Source: Proteiniphilum sp. (lineage in GTDB: Bacteria; Bacteroidota; Bacteroidia; Bacteroidales; Dysgonomonadaceae). From it: DNA of 40,195 nt. The stretch is taken from contig WOYT01000086.1 in NCBI GenBank assembly GCA_011620695.1, positions 1 to 40,195 on the forward strand, in the 5' to 3' direction. The position numbers were made by a program, and so were the translations under genes. How positions within the stretch are numbered: the first letter of the stretch is position 1; each line of letters begins with the position of its first letter. The notes below the pieces were generated by a model. That model made no database searches, was not told the DNA's origin, and saw only the letters and a list, made by a program, of their open reading frames with translations. Shown here piece after piece: positions 16,113-24,449 of this stretch.

Positions 16113-16949
16113 CTACATTACCGCCCTGACCATCCGATCGTTACCCGAGAGATCTTTTCTCAGCTCCACCTCCCGGAATCCTTTTCCACGGAGCATCTCA
16201 CATACCTCCTTCCCTCTGCTGCGGTGGATCTCAAAGAAGAGTCGCCCGCTCTCTCTAAGCATCTCACCCGCCAGGGTGGCGATCCGCTCGTAAAAAAGAA
16301 GCGGGTTGCTGTCCGGCACAAAGAGTGCTTCCCCGGGCTCATAAGCGGTCACGGTGCGATCCATCCACTCTCTCTCCGACTCGGTGATATATGGGGGATT
16401 GCTCACGATCATATCATATTGTGTCGCTACCGGGAATGGTTCCAGGATGTCCTGTTGTGTAAACTGAACCACTGCCCGGTTCTTACGGGCATTCGCTTCG
16501 GCCAGCCGCAGTGCTGCAGCGGAGATATCCAGGGCATCTACCCGTGCCTGCGCAATTTTCAGCGCCAGAGTAATGGCAATACATCCACTACCGGTACCAA
16601 TATCCAGGATGGCAGAAGGCATCCCTCCGTTGTCGGTGATGATCCACTCCACCAACTCCTCCGTTTCAGGGCGGGGAATCAGCACCTCCTCACCCACCAG
16701 GAACTCGAGACCATAAAAGATGGTTTTCCCAAGCACATACTGATAAGGCTCTCCCTTTTTCAGCCGGGTGAGAATCTGTTGCAGTTTACGATCCTGTGAA
16801 TCGGATAAATTGCTAATTTTGCCAGCGGTTATGCCTGCAAATGTGAAACCGGTCACCTCTTCCAGGATGATACGTGCCAGCATGTTGGTCTCGGGAAGCG
16901 GGTAGTGTTCACCCAGCTCTTGCCGGATATACCGTAGGATCTGCTGCAT
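16113..16949 (-). CDS. prmC: Peptide chain release factor methyltransferase (glutamine N5)
   Basis: PrmC methylates the glutamine of the GGQ motif of release factors RF1 and RF2 using S-adenosylmethionine. The 278-residue protein has the helical N-terminal domain with the typical LTRLKKGEPYQYVLG segment (about residue 60). The AdoMet motif DIGTGSG is at 116-122 and the substrate-binding NPPYI at 184-188. IPRPETEELVEW is also a family signature. It starts the prmC-recX-comF operon. Its promoter seems to lie on the far side of the ribD start region, so the two divergent genes have overlapping 5' ends. Confidence 0.95.
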   Translation of the reverse strand: MQQILRYIRQELGEHYPLPETNMLARIILEEVTGFTFAGITAGKISNLSDSQDRKLQQILTRLKKGEPYQYVLGKTIFYGLEFLVGEEVLIPRPETEELVEWIITDNGGMPSAILDIGTGSGCIAITLALKIAQARVDALDISAAALRLAEANARKNRAVVQFTQQDILEPFPVATQYDMIVSNPPYITESEREWMDRTVTAYEPGEALFVPDSNPLLFYERIATLAGEMLRESGRLFFEIHRSRGKEVCEMLRGKGFREVELRKDLSGNDRMVRAVM

Positions 16950-17013
16950 AACGGGTCACTAATTTTAGCGCAATAAACCACAGATATACAAACAATGGTG
17001 GCTCATCACAGAA

Positions 17014-17021
17014 CAAAGATA
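17014..17021 (-). promoter_or_regulatory. -7 promoter element of prmC-recX-comF
   Basis: On the minus strand TATCTTTG is a perfect match, 65 bases before the prmC ATG. It lies just upstream of the chosen ribD start (17028) on the other strand, which argues against the longer ribD start at 16995. Confidence 0.5.
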
Positions 17022-17027
17022 AACAAA

Positions 17028-18098
17028 ATGAGCATAAAAACCATCTACATGGAGCGTGCGCTCCAGTTAGCCCGTAAGGGAGAGGGCTTCACAGGGCCCA
17101 ACCCGATGGTGGGGGCAGTGATCGTACACCACGACAGGATCATTGGCGAGGGGTATCACCGCCGCTATGGAGAACCGCATGCAGAGGTGAATGCCATTGC
17201 CGCGGTCAAAGAGACCGCCCTCCTCAGCGATGCCACACTCTATGTCTCTCTGGAGCCTTGCGCCCATCAGGGGAAGACCCCTCCCTGTGCAGCACTGATT
17301 GTCTCACGAAAGATCCCCAGGGTGGTGGTAGCTGTCACCGATCCCAACCCCCTGGTCTCGGGCAAGGGTATTGCCATGATGCGGGCGGCGGGCGTTGAGG
17401 TCATCGAAGGCATGCTGGAGAAAGAAGCACGAGTGCTCAACAGAGCCTTTTTTGTCAACCAGCTCCTTAAAAGGCCTTATGTGATCCTCAAATGGGCAGA
17501 GAGCCGCGACGGCTTCATGGACCATGAGCGCACATCGCTGGATGAAAGAGCTCCGGCAATGATCTCCAACCCACTGACACAAAGCATCGTACACAAGTTC
17601 CGGACGGAGGTGGCAGGCATCCTTGTGGGAACCAACACCGCACTGCTTGATGATCCACAACTCACCTCCAGGAAATGGTTTGGGGCACACCCCACACGGG
17701 TGGTCATTGACCGGGAGAACAGAATACCATCCGATGCGGCACTCTTCAACGGAACAGCACCTACCATCATCTTCAGCGCTTTGGCACGCCATCCCTTTCC
17801 TCCCTCGGCACGGGTGAAACAGATCATCATTGACTTCAACCGTGACACCATCAGCCAGATGATGAGTCATCTCTTCGGGGAGAAGATCCACTCTTTACTG
17901 GTGGAGGGAGGAGCCCGTTTGCTGAGCAGTTTCATTGAGACCGGTTTGTGGGATGAAGCCTATGTGGAGCGGTCGGAATTACGGCTCGGTGATGGTGTAA
18001 AAGCACCTGAGATACAAGGTGAAATCATCCATGTAGAGAAATATGCAGGCTCACTGCAGTTCCATTTAAAGAGCAAAAGAACTCGAAATTTTCTTTAA
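17028..18098 (+). CDS. ribD: Bifunctional riboflavin biosynthesis deaminase/reductase RibD
   Basis: RibD deaminates and then reduces the pyrimidine intermediate in riboflavin synthesis. The 356-residue protein has an N-terminal zinc deaminase domain with HAE at 51-53 and the PCAHQGKTPPC motif (cysteines 78 and 87). The C-terminal reductase domain shows LKWAESRDGFM near residue 155 and LLVEGGARLLSSFIE near residue 285. The start MSIKTIYMERALQLARKGEG matches family N-termini. An ATG 33 bases earlier is possible but overlaps the prmC promoter. No other rib genes are nearby. A near-consensus TAATTTTA at 16960-16967 could be its -7 element. Confidence 0.93.
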   Translation: MSIKTIYMERALQLARKGEGFTGPNPMVGAVIVHHDRIIGEGYHRRYGEPHAEVNAIAAVKETALLSDATLYVSLEPCAHQGKTPPCAALIVSRKIPRVVVAVTDPNPLVSGKGIAMMRAAGVEVIEGMLEKEARVLNRAFFVNQLLKRPYVILKWAESRDGFMDHERTSLDERAPAMISNPLTQSIVHKFRTEVAGILVGTNTALLDDPQLTSRKWFGAHPTRVVIDRENRIPSDAALFNGTAPTIIFSALARHPFPPSARVKQIIIDFNRDTISQMMSHLFGEKIHSLLVEGGARLLSSFIETGLWDEAYVERSELRLGDGVKAPEIQGEIIHVEKYAGSLQFHLKSKRTRNFL

Positions 18099-18135
18099 AT
18101 ATTCATTTTAATATGGTTATAGCGAAAAATCTTTC

Positions 18136-18143
18136 TACTTTTG
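18136..18143 (+). promoter_or_regulatory. -7 promoter element of the DUF6242 gene and envelope cluster
   Basis: TACTTTTG matches TAnnTTTG and lies 38 bases before the ATG at 18182. It is the only clear promoter upstream of the DUF6242-DUF6089-uppS-bamA block. Confidence 0.6.
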
Positions 18144-18181
18144 CACATACTTAAACCTGGTGTACAATATTTTTGAAACAA

Positions 18182-19528
18182 ATGATATCTAAATATTTCC
18201 CCTTGGCATCGGTGCTTGTCGTAACCTTGTTGCTCCTCTCCTCATGCCTGAATTCATCGACTGACAATGTGGAATATTCACCCGATGCACAGATATACGC
18301 GATCACACTGGCATCCAAATCGGATACCGCAGGGTTGTTGACTGCCACCCGGTTTACCATTGACCAGATCAATGGGAGGATCTTCAACAAAGAGCCTTTG
18401 CCATACCTTTTCAAGGTCGACAGCGTGATGCTGACCCTCAGGAGTGCCAACAGTTACAACCCTTTCACACAGGTGATATTGACCCTCGATTCAGACAGCA
18501 GCTACCTCTGGCAGGTATATGACTCAGTGGCAATAAACCGACTCACCAGGATTACCACCACTGCTCCCGATGGGATCACGAGGAAAGAATACCACTTTGA
18601 ACTGAACATCTACCAGGAGGATCCCTATATCATCAACTGGCAAATGCTGGATAGTGATTATCTCCCTGCAGCTCCCCAGTCCCAAAAAACCGTGCAGTTG
18701 AATAATCACCTCTTCACCTATTACAAGCGTGGCGACAGCGTTGAAGCTGTGATGACAGAAGCAGGAAACAACCTTGCATGGAGTCCACTCAACCTGACAG
18801 GATTGCCACCCTCAACCGATCTAACCACCCTTACCGTGGCAGGTGAGGGCATCTACGCATTGGATCCAGCGGCACACACGCTCTATCATTCATCCAACGG
18901 GATCAACTGGAATGTTGTCTCTTCCACGCATACTGTTCTGGCCATCTATGGCACCCTTCCTGCGGCAGATGGGGGCAGGCTGCTGCTGGCTGTGGAGCAG
19001 GATAACAGGATTCGTTTTGCAGAGACATCCGATTTCACGGAGGTGGTGATGATGAATGATCTTCCCGCAATGTTCCCGCTCAGCGGTTTTTCAGCTACGC
19101 AGGTAGATGATCCAGCATCCTACTCCATCAAGTACCTCCTGCTGACAGGTGGCACCACGGCCGACCACGCAATCTCCAACGAGATATGGATCCTGCAGAA
19201 AGATAACGAGCAGATCAGTTTGATTCATGCATCAGTGCCAGCGTCATTGAACCTGCAGGGAAGCAGGCTCTTCTATTATGACAGCAAACCCTATCTGATG
19301 GTGCTCACATCAGAGGGGAACCGTCTCTACATCTCCGATAACTTCGGACTGGAGTGGAAACAGACTGGCGAGAACCAATCATTTCCTCAGGAGTTTAGGG
19401 TTCGAAGCAATGCGTCGGTATTTACCGATTCAGAAAACTATATATGGATATTCGGCGGAATATCTTCTGAGCAAGCTCAGATAACGGATGCCTGGAGGGG
19501 TCGTCTCAACAAGTTTACCGGTATGTAA
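18182..19528 (+). CDS. DUF6242 lipoprotein
   Basis: The 448-residue protein begins with a lipoprotein signal peptide ending in the lipobox LLSSC (cysteine 22). An N-terminal domain (about 30-150) follows with repeated beta strands such as FKVDSVMLTLRSANSYNPFT. The C-terminal part has several blades with the character of a beta-propeller or sialidase-like repeat (NGINWNVVSSTHTVLAIYG, SNEIWILQKDNEQIS, FGLEWKQTGENQSF, SENYIWIFGGIS). This corresponds to the DUF6242 family of Bacteroidetes; no enzyme active site is recognisable and its function is unknown. The ATG is chosen over an in-frame TTG nine bases earlier. Its stop is followed after one base by the next gene, so the two are tightly coupled. 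Confidence 0.75.
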   Translation: MISKYFPLASVLVVTLLLLSSCLNSSTDNVEYSPDAQIYAITLASKSDTAGLLTATRFTIDQINGRIFNKEPLPYLFKVDSVMLTLRSANSYNPFTQVILTLDSDSSYLWQVYDSVAINRLTRITTTAPDGITRKEYHFELNIYQEDPYIINWQMLDSDYLPAAPQSQKTVQLNNHLFTYYKRGDSVEAVMTEAGNNLAWSPLNLTGLPPSTDLTTLTVAGEGIYALDPAAHTLYHSSNGINWNVVSSTHTVLAIYGTLPAADGGRLLLAVEQDNRIRFAETSDFTEVVMMNDLPAMFPLSGFSATQVDDPASYSIKYLLLTGGTTADHAISNEIWILQKDNEQISLIHASVPASLNLQGSRLFYYDSKPYLMVLTSEGNRLYISDNFGLEWKQTGENQSFPQEFRVRSNASVFTDSENYIWIFGGISSEQAQITDAWRGRLNKFTGM

Positions 19529-19529
19529 G

Positions 19530-20216
19530 ATGCGCTCCTTATGGATCACCATGCTCTGCTGCTTCCTGTCAATGTCACTCCATGCACAGGAGTACCGATA
19601 TGAGATGGGAGGCGCTGCCGGCACTTCGTTTTACATGGGTGATCTCAACAGGAACCGCTTCTATCTCCATCCGGGCATAGCGGGAGGCTTGTTGATGCGT
19701 TACAACATCAACCTCCATTGGGCTGTGAAAGCCAACATCCTGGCTGGATCCCTCTCCGGAAACAGCGCCAGTAGCGGCAATGCTTTCCCTTACGGGGTAA
19801 GCCATGCTTTCAGGAGAAGCTTCACAGAGGCGGGTGCTCAGATGGAGCTCAACTTCCTGCCCTATAGCGACCGGTATGAGTACCTCCGGACGAGTCGCTT
19901 TACACCCTACCTGCTGGCAGGTGTTGGCATCACCTCAGCTTCGGGTGAACGATCGTTCCTGGATGTGAACATCCCATTTGGAGCTGGGTTGAAATATAAA
20001 ATAAAAAACAGGATGAATATCGGTATTGAATTTTCGATGAGAAAGCTGTTCAGCGATGACCTTGATGTGACACAGGAGGGGATGGAGCCTGATATGGAGC
20101 ACCCCTACGGCATAGAAGGCTCTCTTCTGAAGAATCAGGACTGGTATTCCATCACGATGATTTACCTCACATGGGATTTCGGGTTACGCCGGGAGCCCTG
20201 TTGTGGCAACAATTAA
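19530..20216 (+). CDS. DUF6089 family outer-membrane beta-barrel-like protein
   Basis: The 228-residue protein has a signal peptide (MRSLWITMLCCFLSMSLHAQ). A series of amphipathic beta strands typical of small outer-membrane barrels follows: GGAAGTSFYMGDLNRNRFYL, GGLLMRYNINLHWAVKANIL, SFTEAGAQMELNFLPY, FTPYLLAGVGITSASG and MNIGIEFSMRKLFSDD. I assign it to DUF6089, which in Bacteroidetes is often next to uppS and bamA. The function is unknown. The start ATG lies one base after the preceding stop; a longer frame overlapping the previous gene would bury the signal peptide and is rejected. It lies 19 bases upstream of the chosen uppS start. Confidence 0.78.
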   Translation: MRSLWITMLCCFLSMSLHAQEYRYEMGGAAGTSFYMGDLNRNRFYLHPGIAGGLLMRYNINLHWAVKANILAGSLSGNSASSGNAFPYGVSHAFRRSFTEAGAQMELNFLPYSDRYEYLRTSRFTPYLLAGVGITSASGERSFLDVNIPFGAGLKYKIKNRMNIGIEFSMRKLFSDDLDVTQEGMEPDMEHPYGIEGSLLKNQDWYSITMIYLTWDFGLRREPCCGNN

Positions 20217-20235
20217 AAACAACCAATTAGATACG

Positions 20236-20985
20236 ATGTCGTTGATTGAAAAAATAGATCCGAACCACCTTCCTGCTCATATTGCCGTCATCATGGATGG
20301 AAACGGACGCTGGGCAAAAGCCAGGGGCCTGGATAGAAGTGCAGGTCATAAGGAGGGCGTGGAGGCTATCAGGAGAGTGGTGGAAGCTGCCTCCTCAGCA
20401 TCGGTAAAATACCTTACGCTATATGCTTTCTCTACCGAGAACTGGCATCGCCCCACAGAGGAGGTGAAAGGGCTGATGGATCTGATTGTCTTTGCCCTGA
20501 CAAGGGAGACTGCAGCGCTAAAAAAAAATGGTGTGCGCATTGCCGCCATAGGCGACCTGGAGCGTTTGCCAGACAATGTAAGAAGGATCCTGCAGGAGTG
20601 CATCGAGGAGACCGCAGGGGGGAAAGGACTCACCCTGGTAATCGCACTCAGCTATTCTTCGAGATGGGAGCTGACAGAAGCAGCAAAAAAGATCTGTCGC
20701 AATGTGCAGGCAGGTACACTACGGGAGGAAGAGATCAATGAGGAGACGCTTGGCAACTACCTCACCACCTGCGGTCTGCCCGATCCTGATCTGCTCATCC
20801 GCACCGGCGGTGAACAACGCATCAGCAATTTTCTATTGTGGCAATGTGCATACGCCGAGTTCTATTTCACCGATACCTACTGGCCTGATTTCAACGATGA
20901 GGAGCTCTTCAAAGCGATCATCGATTACCAGAAAAGGGAGAGAAGATATGGCAAGATCAGCGAACAGATTGAGCCGGAACAATAA
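20236..20985 (+). CDS. uppS: Undecaprenyl diphosphate synthase
   Basis: UppS builds the C55 lipid carrier for peptidoglycan and O-antigen from farnesyl and isopentenyl diphosphate. The 249-residue protein carries the signature MDGNGRWA (residues 20-27, with the catalytic aspartate 21). LTLYAFSTENWHRP and the C-terminal RTGGEQRISNFLLWQ and YAEFYFTDTYWPDF motifs are also present. I use the ATG at 20236 (MSLIEKIDPNHLPAHIAVIM); a GTG 33 bases earlier overlaps the previous gene. It lies between the DUF6089 gene and bamA (51-base gap), an order common in Bacteroidetes. Confidence 0.96.
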   Translation: MSLIEKIDPNHLPAHIAVIMDGNGRWAKARGLDRSAGHKEGVEAIRRVVEAASSASVKYLTLYAFSTENWHRPTEEVKGLMDLIVFALTRETAALKKNGVRIAAIGDLERLPDNVRRILQECIEETAGGKGLTLVIALSYSSRWELTEAAKKICRNVQAGTLREEEINEETLGNYLTTCGLPDPDLLIRTGGEQRISNFLLWQCAYAEFYFTDTYWPDFNDEELFKAIIDYQKRERRYGKISEQIEPEQ

Positions 20986-21036
20986 TGAATCAACCCTGAA
21001 CCTTGAAAGTCAGCAAAAAAGAATAACATCACAACA

Positions 21037-23700
21037 ATGTTGAAGAGAACATTCCCAATACTTTTACTCGCCATCACACTTTCGCAGGCAACATTACAGG
21101 CGCAACAGAATGACACCATTCAAGCCACAATTCCTGCGGAACTGAATGTGAACTATACAGCACCCCCCCGCAAATACACCATTGCTGATATTGAAATTAC
21201 CGGTGTGGAGGGAACCATGTATGAGGATCAGAAGTTTGTGTTGGTAGGCTTCTCAGGCCTTAAAAAGGGACAGGAGATACAGATCCCCGGCGAAGAGATC
21301 ACAGCTGCGCTGAAGCGTTTCTGGCGACAGGGACTCTTCTCAGACGTGAAGATCCTGCAGACAAAGATTGAGGGAGATAGTGTATGGCTGGAGATCCGTC
21401 TCACCGACCGTCCCCGGGTTGCTGACATTCGCTATTTCGGCATGAAGAAGAGTGAGCAGGAAGACATTGAGAAGAAGATTGGTTTTGTAAAAGGGAACCA
21501 GATCACTCCACCACAGATTGCCCGGGCAGAAACCATCATCAAGAGCTTCTACGCCGAAAAAGGATTCGGTGATGCCGAGGTGCGCATCTTCCAACGTCCC
21601 GACTCCACACAACAGAACCAGGTGGTACTGGAGATCAATGTCGACAAGAAAGAGAAACTGAAGGTCAACAGCATCCTGATCGAAGGGAATGAAGCGCTCA
21701 GCGACAGACAGCTGAAATCGGCGATGAAGAAAACCAATGAGAAAGGGAAGCTGCGCAATCTGTTCCGTACGAAGAAGTTTGTGGAGGAACTGTACGAGGA
21801 GGACAAGAAAAATCTGATCGGGAAGTACCACGAAATGGGTTACCGCGACGCGGAGATCATCCGTGACACGGTTTACAAGCATGATGAGAAAACGGTCAAC
21901 ATTGAGATAGCGCTTTATGAGGGGCCCCAGTACCATATCCGCTCCATCAATTGGGTGGGTAACACGCAATATTCCTCTGCACAGCTGGGACTACTGCTCA
22001 ATATGGCACCAGGTGACGTGTACAACCAGAAGAAGTTGCAGGAACGTCTGATTACGGATGAGGATGCCGCGGTGAACCTCTACCAGAACAACGGCTATCT
22101 CTTCTCCAACATCGATCCGGTAGAGATCAACATCGAGAATGACTCGGTTGACCTGGAGCTGCGCGTGGTGGAAGGACCCAAAGCGACCATCAAGCGGGTG
22201 ATCATCCAGGGCAACGACCGTCTCTATGAAGATGTGATCCGTCGGGAACTACGTACCAAGCCGGGAGCGGTCTTTAGTAAAGAGGACCTGCTTCGATCGG
22301 TACGTGAGATCGCCCAAACGGGGCATTTCGATCCGGAAGCACTCTCTGCCGACATCTCAGGCGGCATCAACCCCAACCCGGAAGATGGCACGGTGGATAT
22401 CACTTACCCACTCACCTCAAAGGGCAATGACCAGATTGAGTTCTCTGCCGGATGGGGTGTCACCGGACTGGTTGGCAAGCTGAGCCTGAAACTGAACAAC
22501 TTCTCCCTGCAGAATCTGCTCAACCCCTCCATGCACAGGGGTATCATCCCGCAGGGTGAGGGACAGACACTGGTGCTGAGTGCACAGACCAACGGCCGTT
22601 ACTACCAATCGTACCAGTTTCAGTTCATGGAACCCTGGTTCGGCGGAAAAAGGCCCAACAACCTCTCCGTGAGTGCCTACTATTCAAGGTACACCGGGCT
22701 CAACAGTGATTACTACTCACAGAACAGCTACTACAACCCCTATATGTACGGTTACGGCAACTACGGAGGATATGGCGGTTATGGCGGCTATGGCGGCTAT
22801 GGATATGAGGACATGGCCCAATATGCCTCAGACCCCAACCAGGTATTCAGTATGTTCGGCTTGTCACTGGGGTATGGCAAGCGATTGGAATGGCCAGACG
22901 ACTACTTCCAGTTCATGGGCGAGCTGGGGTACCAGCGTTATGGACTGGAGAACTGGTCATGGAACCAGTTCCCTTTCCAGACAGGCGTCAGCAACAGCAT
23001 TACACTTGGACTCACACTCTCCCGTATATCTACCGACAACCCGATCTACACCCGTACCGGGTCGCAATTCACCCTGAGCGTGAGTGCCACACCTCCCTTC
23101 TCGCTGTGGGATGGGAAGGATTATGGTGCCATGGCATACAACGATGCGGAGAAATATCGTTGGAACGAGTATCACAAGTGGAAGTTGAAGATACGCACAT
23201 TCACACCGCTCACCCCCTCTACAGTTACCCGTACACCGGTGATTGCCACCAGGGTTGAGTTTGGTATCCTGGGTCATTACAACAGAGACAAGAAGACCCC
23301 CTTTGAGACTTTCGACGTGGGTGGGGATGGCATGAGTGGTTATTCAGCCTCTTTCGCCACTGAAAACGTTGCGCTGAGGGGGTACGAGAACAACTCAATC
23401 GCGCAGCAGGCAAGAGCCTACACCCGTCTGGGAGTGGAGCTGCGTTATCCGTTCATACTGGAGCCCAACTCCACCATCTACGGTGTAGCTTTCCTGGAGG
23501 CAGGTAATGCCTGGCTAGAGGTAAAAGATCTCAACCCTTTCGATCTGAAACGGTCGGCTGGCGTAGGTGCCCGCATCTTCCTGCCGATGATCGGGCTGAT
23601 GGGGATCGACTGGGCTTACGGGTTTGACACTGTTTTCGGTACCGGAAGCAGGCAGAGAGGCGGCAGTCAGTTTCACTTTATCATCGGGCAGGAGTTCTGA
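21037..23700 (+). CDS. bamA: Outer membrane protein assembly factor BamA
   Basis: BamA is the central barrel that inserts other barrels into the outer membrane. The 887-residue protein has a signal peptide (MLKRTFPILLLAITLSQAT, cut near residue 22) and a chain of POTRA domains (about 45-450: KYTIADIEITGVEG, LKVNSILIEGNEALSDRQLK, YHIRSINWVGNTQYSSAQL, ATIKRVIIQGNDRLYEDVIR). The C-terminal barrel follows (about 465-887). The loop-6 motif appears as LRGY at 780-783, close to the usual VRGF. The last residue is phenylalanine (FHFIIGQEF), as expected for the C-terminal signal. A tyrosine/glycine-rich loop with GGY repeats lies near residues 569-590. The gene is likely co-transcribed with uppS and upstream genes. 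Confidence 0.95.
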   Translation: MLKRTFPILLLAITLSQATLQAQQNDTIQATIPAELNVNYTAPPRKYTIADIEITGVEGTMYEDQKFVLVGFSGLKKGQEIQIPGEEITAALKRFWRQGLFSDVKILQTKIEGDSVWLEIRLTDRPRVADIRYFGMKKSEQEDIEKKIGFVKGNQITPPQIARAETIIKSFYAEKGFGDAEVRIFQRPDSTQQNQVVLEINVDKKEKLKVNSILIEGNEALSDRQLKSAMKKTNEKGKLRNLFRTKKFVEELYEEDKKNLIGKYHEMGYRDAEIIRDTVYKHDEKTVNIEIALYEGPQYHIRSINWVGNTQYSSAQLGLLLNMAPGDVYNQKKLQERLITDEDAAVNLYQNNGYLFSNIDPVEINIENDSVDLELRVVEGPKATIKRVIIQGNDRLYEDVIRRELRTKPGAVFSKEDLLRSVREIAQTGHFDPEALSADISGGINPNPEDGTVDITYPLTSKGNDQIEFSAGWGVTGLVGKLSLKLNNFSLQNLLNPSMHRGIIPQGEGQTLVLSAQTNGRYYQSYQFQFMEPWFGGKRPNNLSVSAYYSRYTGLNSDYYSQNSYYNPYMYGYGNYGGYGGYGGYGGYGYEDMAQYASDPNQVFSMFGLSLGYGKRLEWPDDYFQFMGELGYQRYGLENWSWNQFPFQTGVSNSITLGLTLSRISTDNPIYTRTGSQFTLSVSATPPFSLWDGKDYGAMAYNDAEKYRWNEYHKWKLKIRTFTPLTPSTVTRTPVIATRVEFGILGHYNRDKKTPFETFDVGGDGMSGYSASFATENVALRGYENNSIAQQARAYTRLGVELRYPFILEPNSTIYGVAFLEAGNAWLEVKDLNPFDLKRSAGVGARIFLPMIGLMGIDWAYGFDTVFGTGSRQRGGSQFHFIIGQEF
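22741..22806 (+). repeat. GGY-coding tandem repeat inside bamA
   Basis: The sequence codes for about five tandem copies of Gly-Gly-Tyr (residues 577-588 and flanks, YGNYGGYGGYGGYGGYGYED). At DNA level it consists of near-identical 9-base units such as TATGGCGGC. It lies within a barrel loop rich in Tyr, Asn and Gly. The reading frame is kept across it. Confidence 0.85.
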
Positions 23701-23728
23701 TGAAGGCGGAGAGCTCATTTGAGGATGC

Positions 23729-23775
23729 AACAGCCCACCCCCTGAGGGGTGCGGGTTGTTCTTCACCCCTTCTTT
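23729..23775 (+). terminator. Likely terminator after bamA
   Basis: The sequence can fold into a GC-rich hairpin with core CCCC-ctga-GGGG at 23741-23749 or thereabouts. It extends outward through CCCA/TGCGG and AACAG/TTGTT with one or two bulges to 23729 and 23760. A pyrimidine-rich tail (CTTCACCCCTTCTTT) follows, but without a clean T run. Partial read-through into the skp genes is possible. Confidence 0.45.
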
Positions 23776-23869
23776 AACAATTTTTACGCAAGCTGCTCTA
23801 AACGTTATACCTTACAAATGGTCTTTATTATCAGAACCATTCTGTTATAAACATCCAAAAGAGAAAAAT

Positions 23870-24382
23870 ATGAAGAAAGTATTGTTAGTTTTCGGTTTAT
23901 TGATGATGATCTCCATGGGGAACAGTTTTGCACAGAAATATGCACTGATCGACATGGAGTACATCCTCAAACGTATCCCCGCCTACGAAAGCGCCACCAA
24001 GCAATTGGAAGCGATGACGGAAGAGTGGCAAGCTGAAGTGGATAAAGAGGTGGAGACCGTAAATGCCATGTACAAAAAATACCAGGCTGATCTGGCTTTC
24101 CTGGCAGGCAGCGAAAAGACCAAACGGGAAAATGAGATCGTGGCAAAAGAGAATGCCATTCAGGAGTTACGTAACCAGTACTTCGGACCGCAGGGAGCGC
24201 TGTTTGAACAACAGGAGAAACTGATCAAGCCGATTCAGGACAACGTTTACGAAGCGATCAAGGCGATATCAACCGAAGAGGGCTACGCCCTGGTTTTGGA
24301 TCGTGCCTCCGCCACATCGGTGATTTTTGCCTCTCCCTCTATCGACATCAGTGATCTGGTACTCTCCCGGTTAGGCTATTAA
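23870..24382 (+). CDS. OmpH/Skp family periplasmic chaperone (first copy)
   Basis: Skp/OmpH proteins hold unfolded outer-membrane proteins in the periplasm on their way to BamA. The 170-residue protein has a signal peptide (MKKVLLVFGLLMMISMGNSF, cut after FAQ). A short N-terminal strand follows (KYALIDMEYILKRIPAYESA) and then a long charged coiled coil (about 45-115, WQAEVDKEVETVNAMYKKYQ). The strand VYEAIKAISTEEGYALVLDR closes the body domain, as in all Skp proteins. I use the ATG at 23870 because it gives a clean signal peptide; a longer frame has none. It follows bamA, which fits its expected job. Confidence 0.9.
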   Translation: MKKVLLVFGLLMMISMGNSFAQKYALIDMEYILKRIPAYESATKQLEAMTEEWQAEVDKEVETVNAMYKKYQADLAFLAGSEKTKRENEIVAKENAIQELRNQYFGPQGALFEQQEKLIKPIQDNVYEAIKAISTEEGYALVLDRASATSVIFASPSIDISDLVLSRLGY

Positions 24383-24386
24383 AAAT

Positions 24387-24410
24387 AAAAGCTTATCTTT
24401 GTAAGCTTTT
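24387..24410. repeat. Perfect inverted repeat carrying a -7 element between the two skp genes
   Basis: AAAAGCTTA and TAAGCTTTT (nine base pairs each) flank the loop TCTTTG. The sequence TATCTTTG (24394-24401), a perfect -7 promoter element, spans the end of the left arm and the loop. As RNA it is a hairpin that ends in a U run, so it could also act as a weak terminator of the first skp. Confidence 0.6.
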
Positions 24411-24449
24411 AAAACCAGCATTCATTAATTAAAATTGAAAAATAGAATT

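Noticed and set aside
22741-22806. Tandem units considered as a CRISPR array
   Set aside because: There are no spacers; the repeat is a coding GGY stretch inside bamA.
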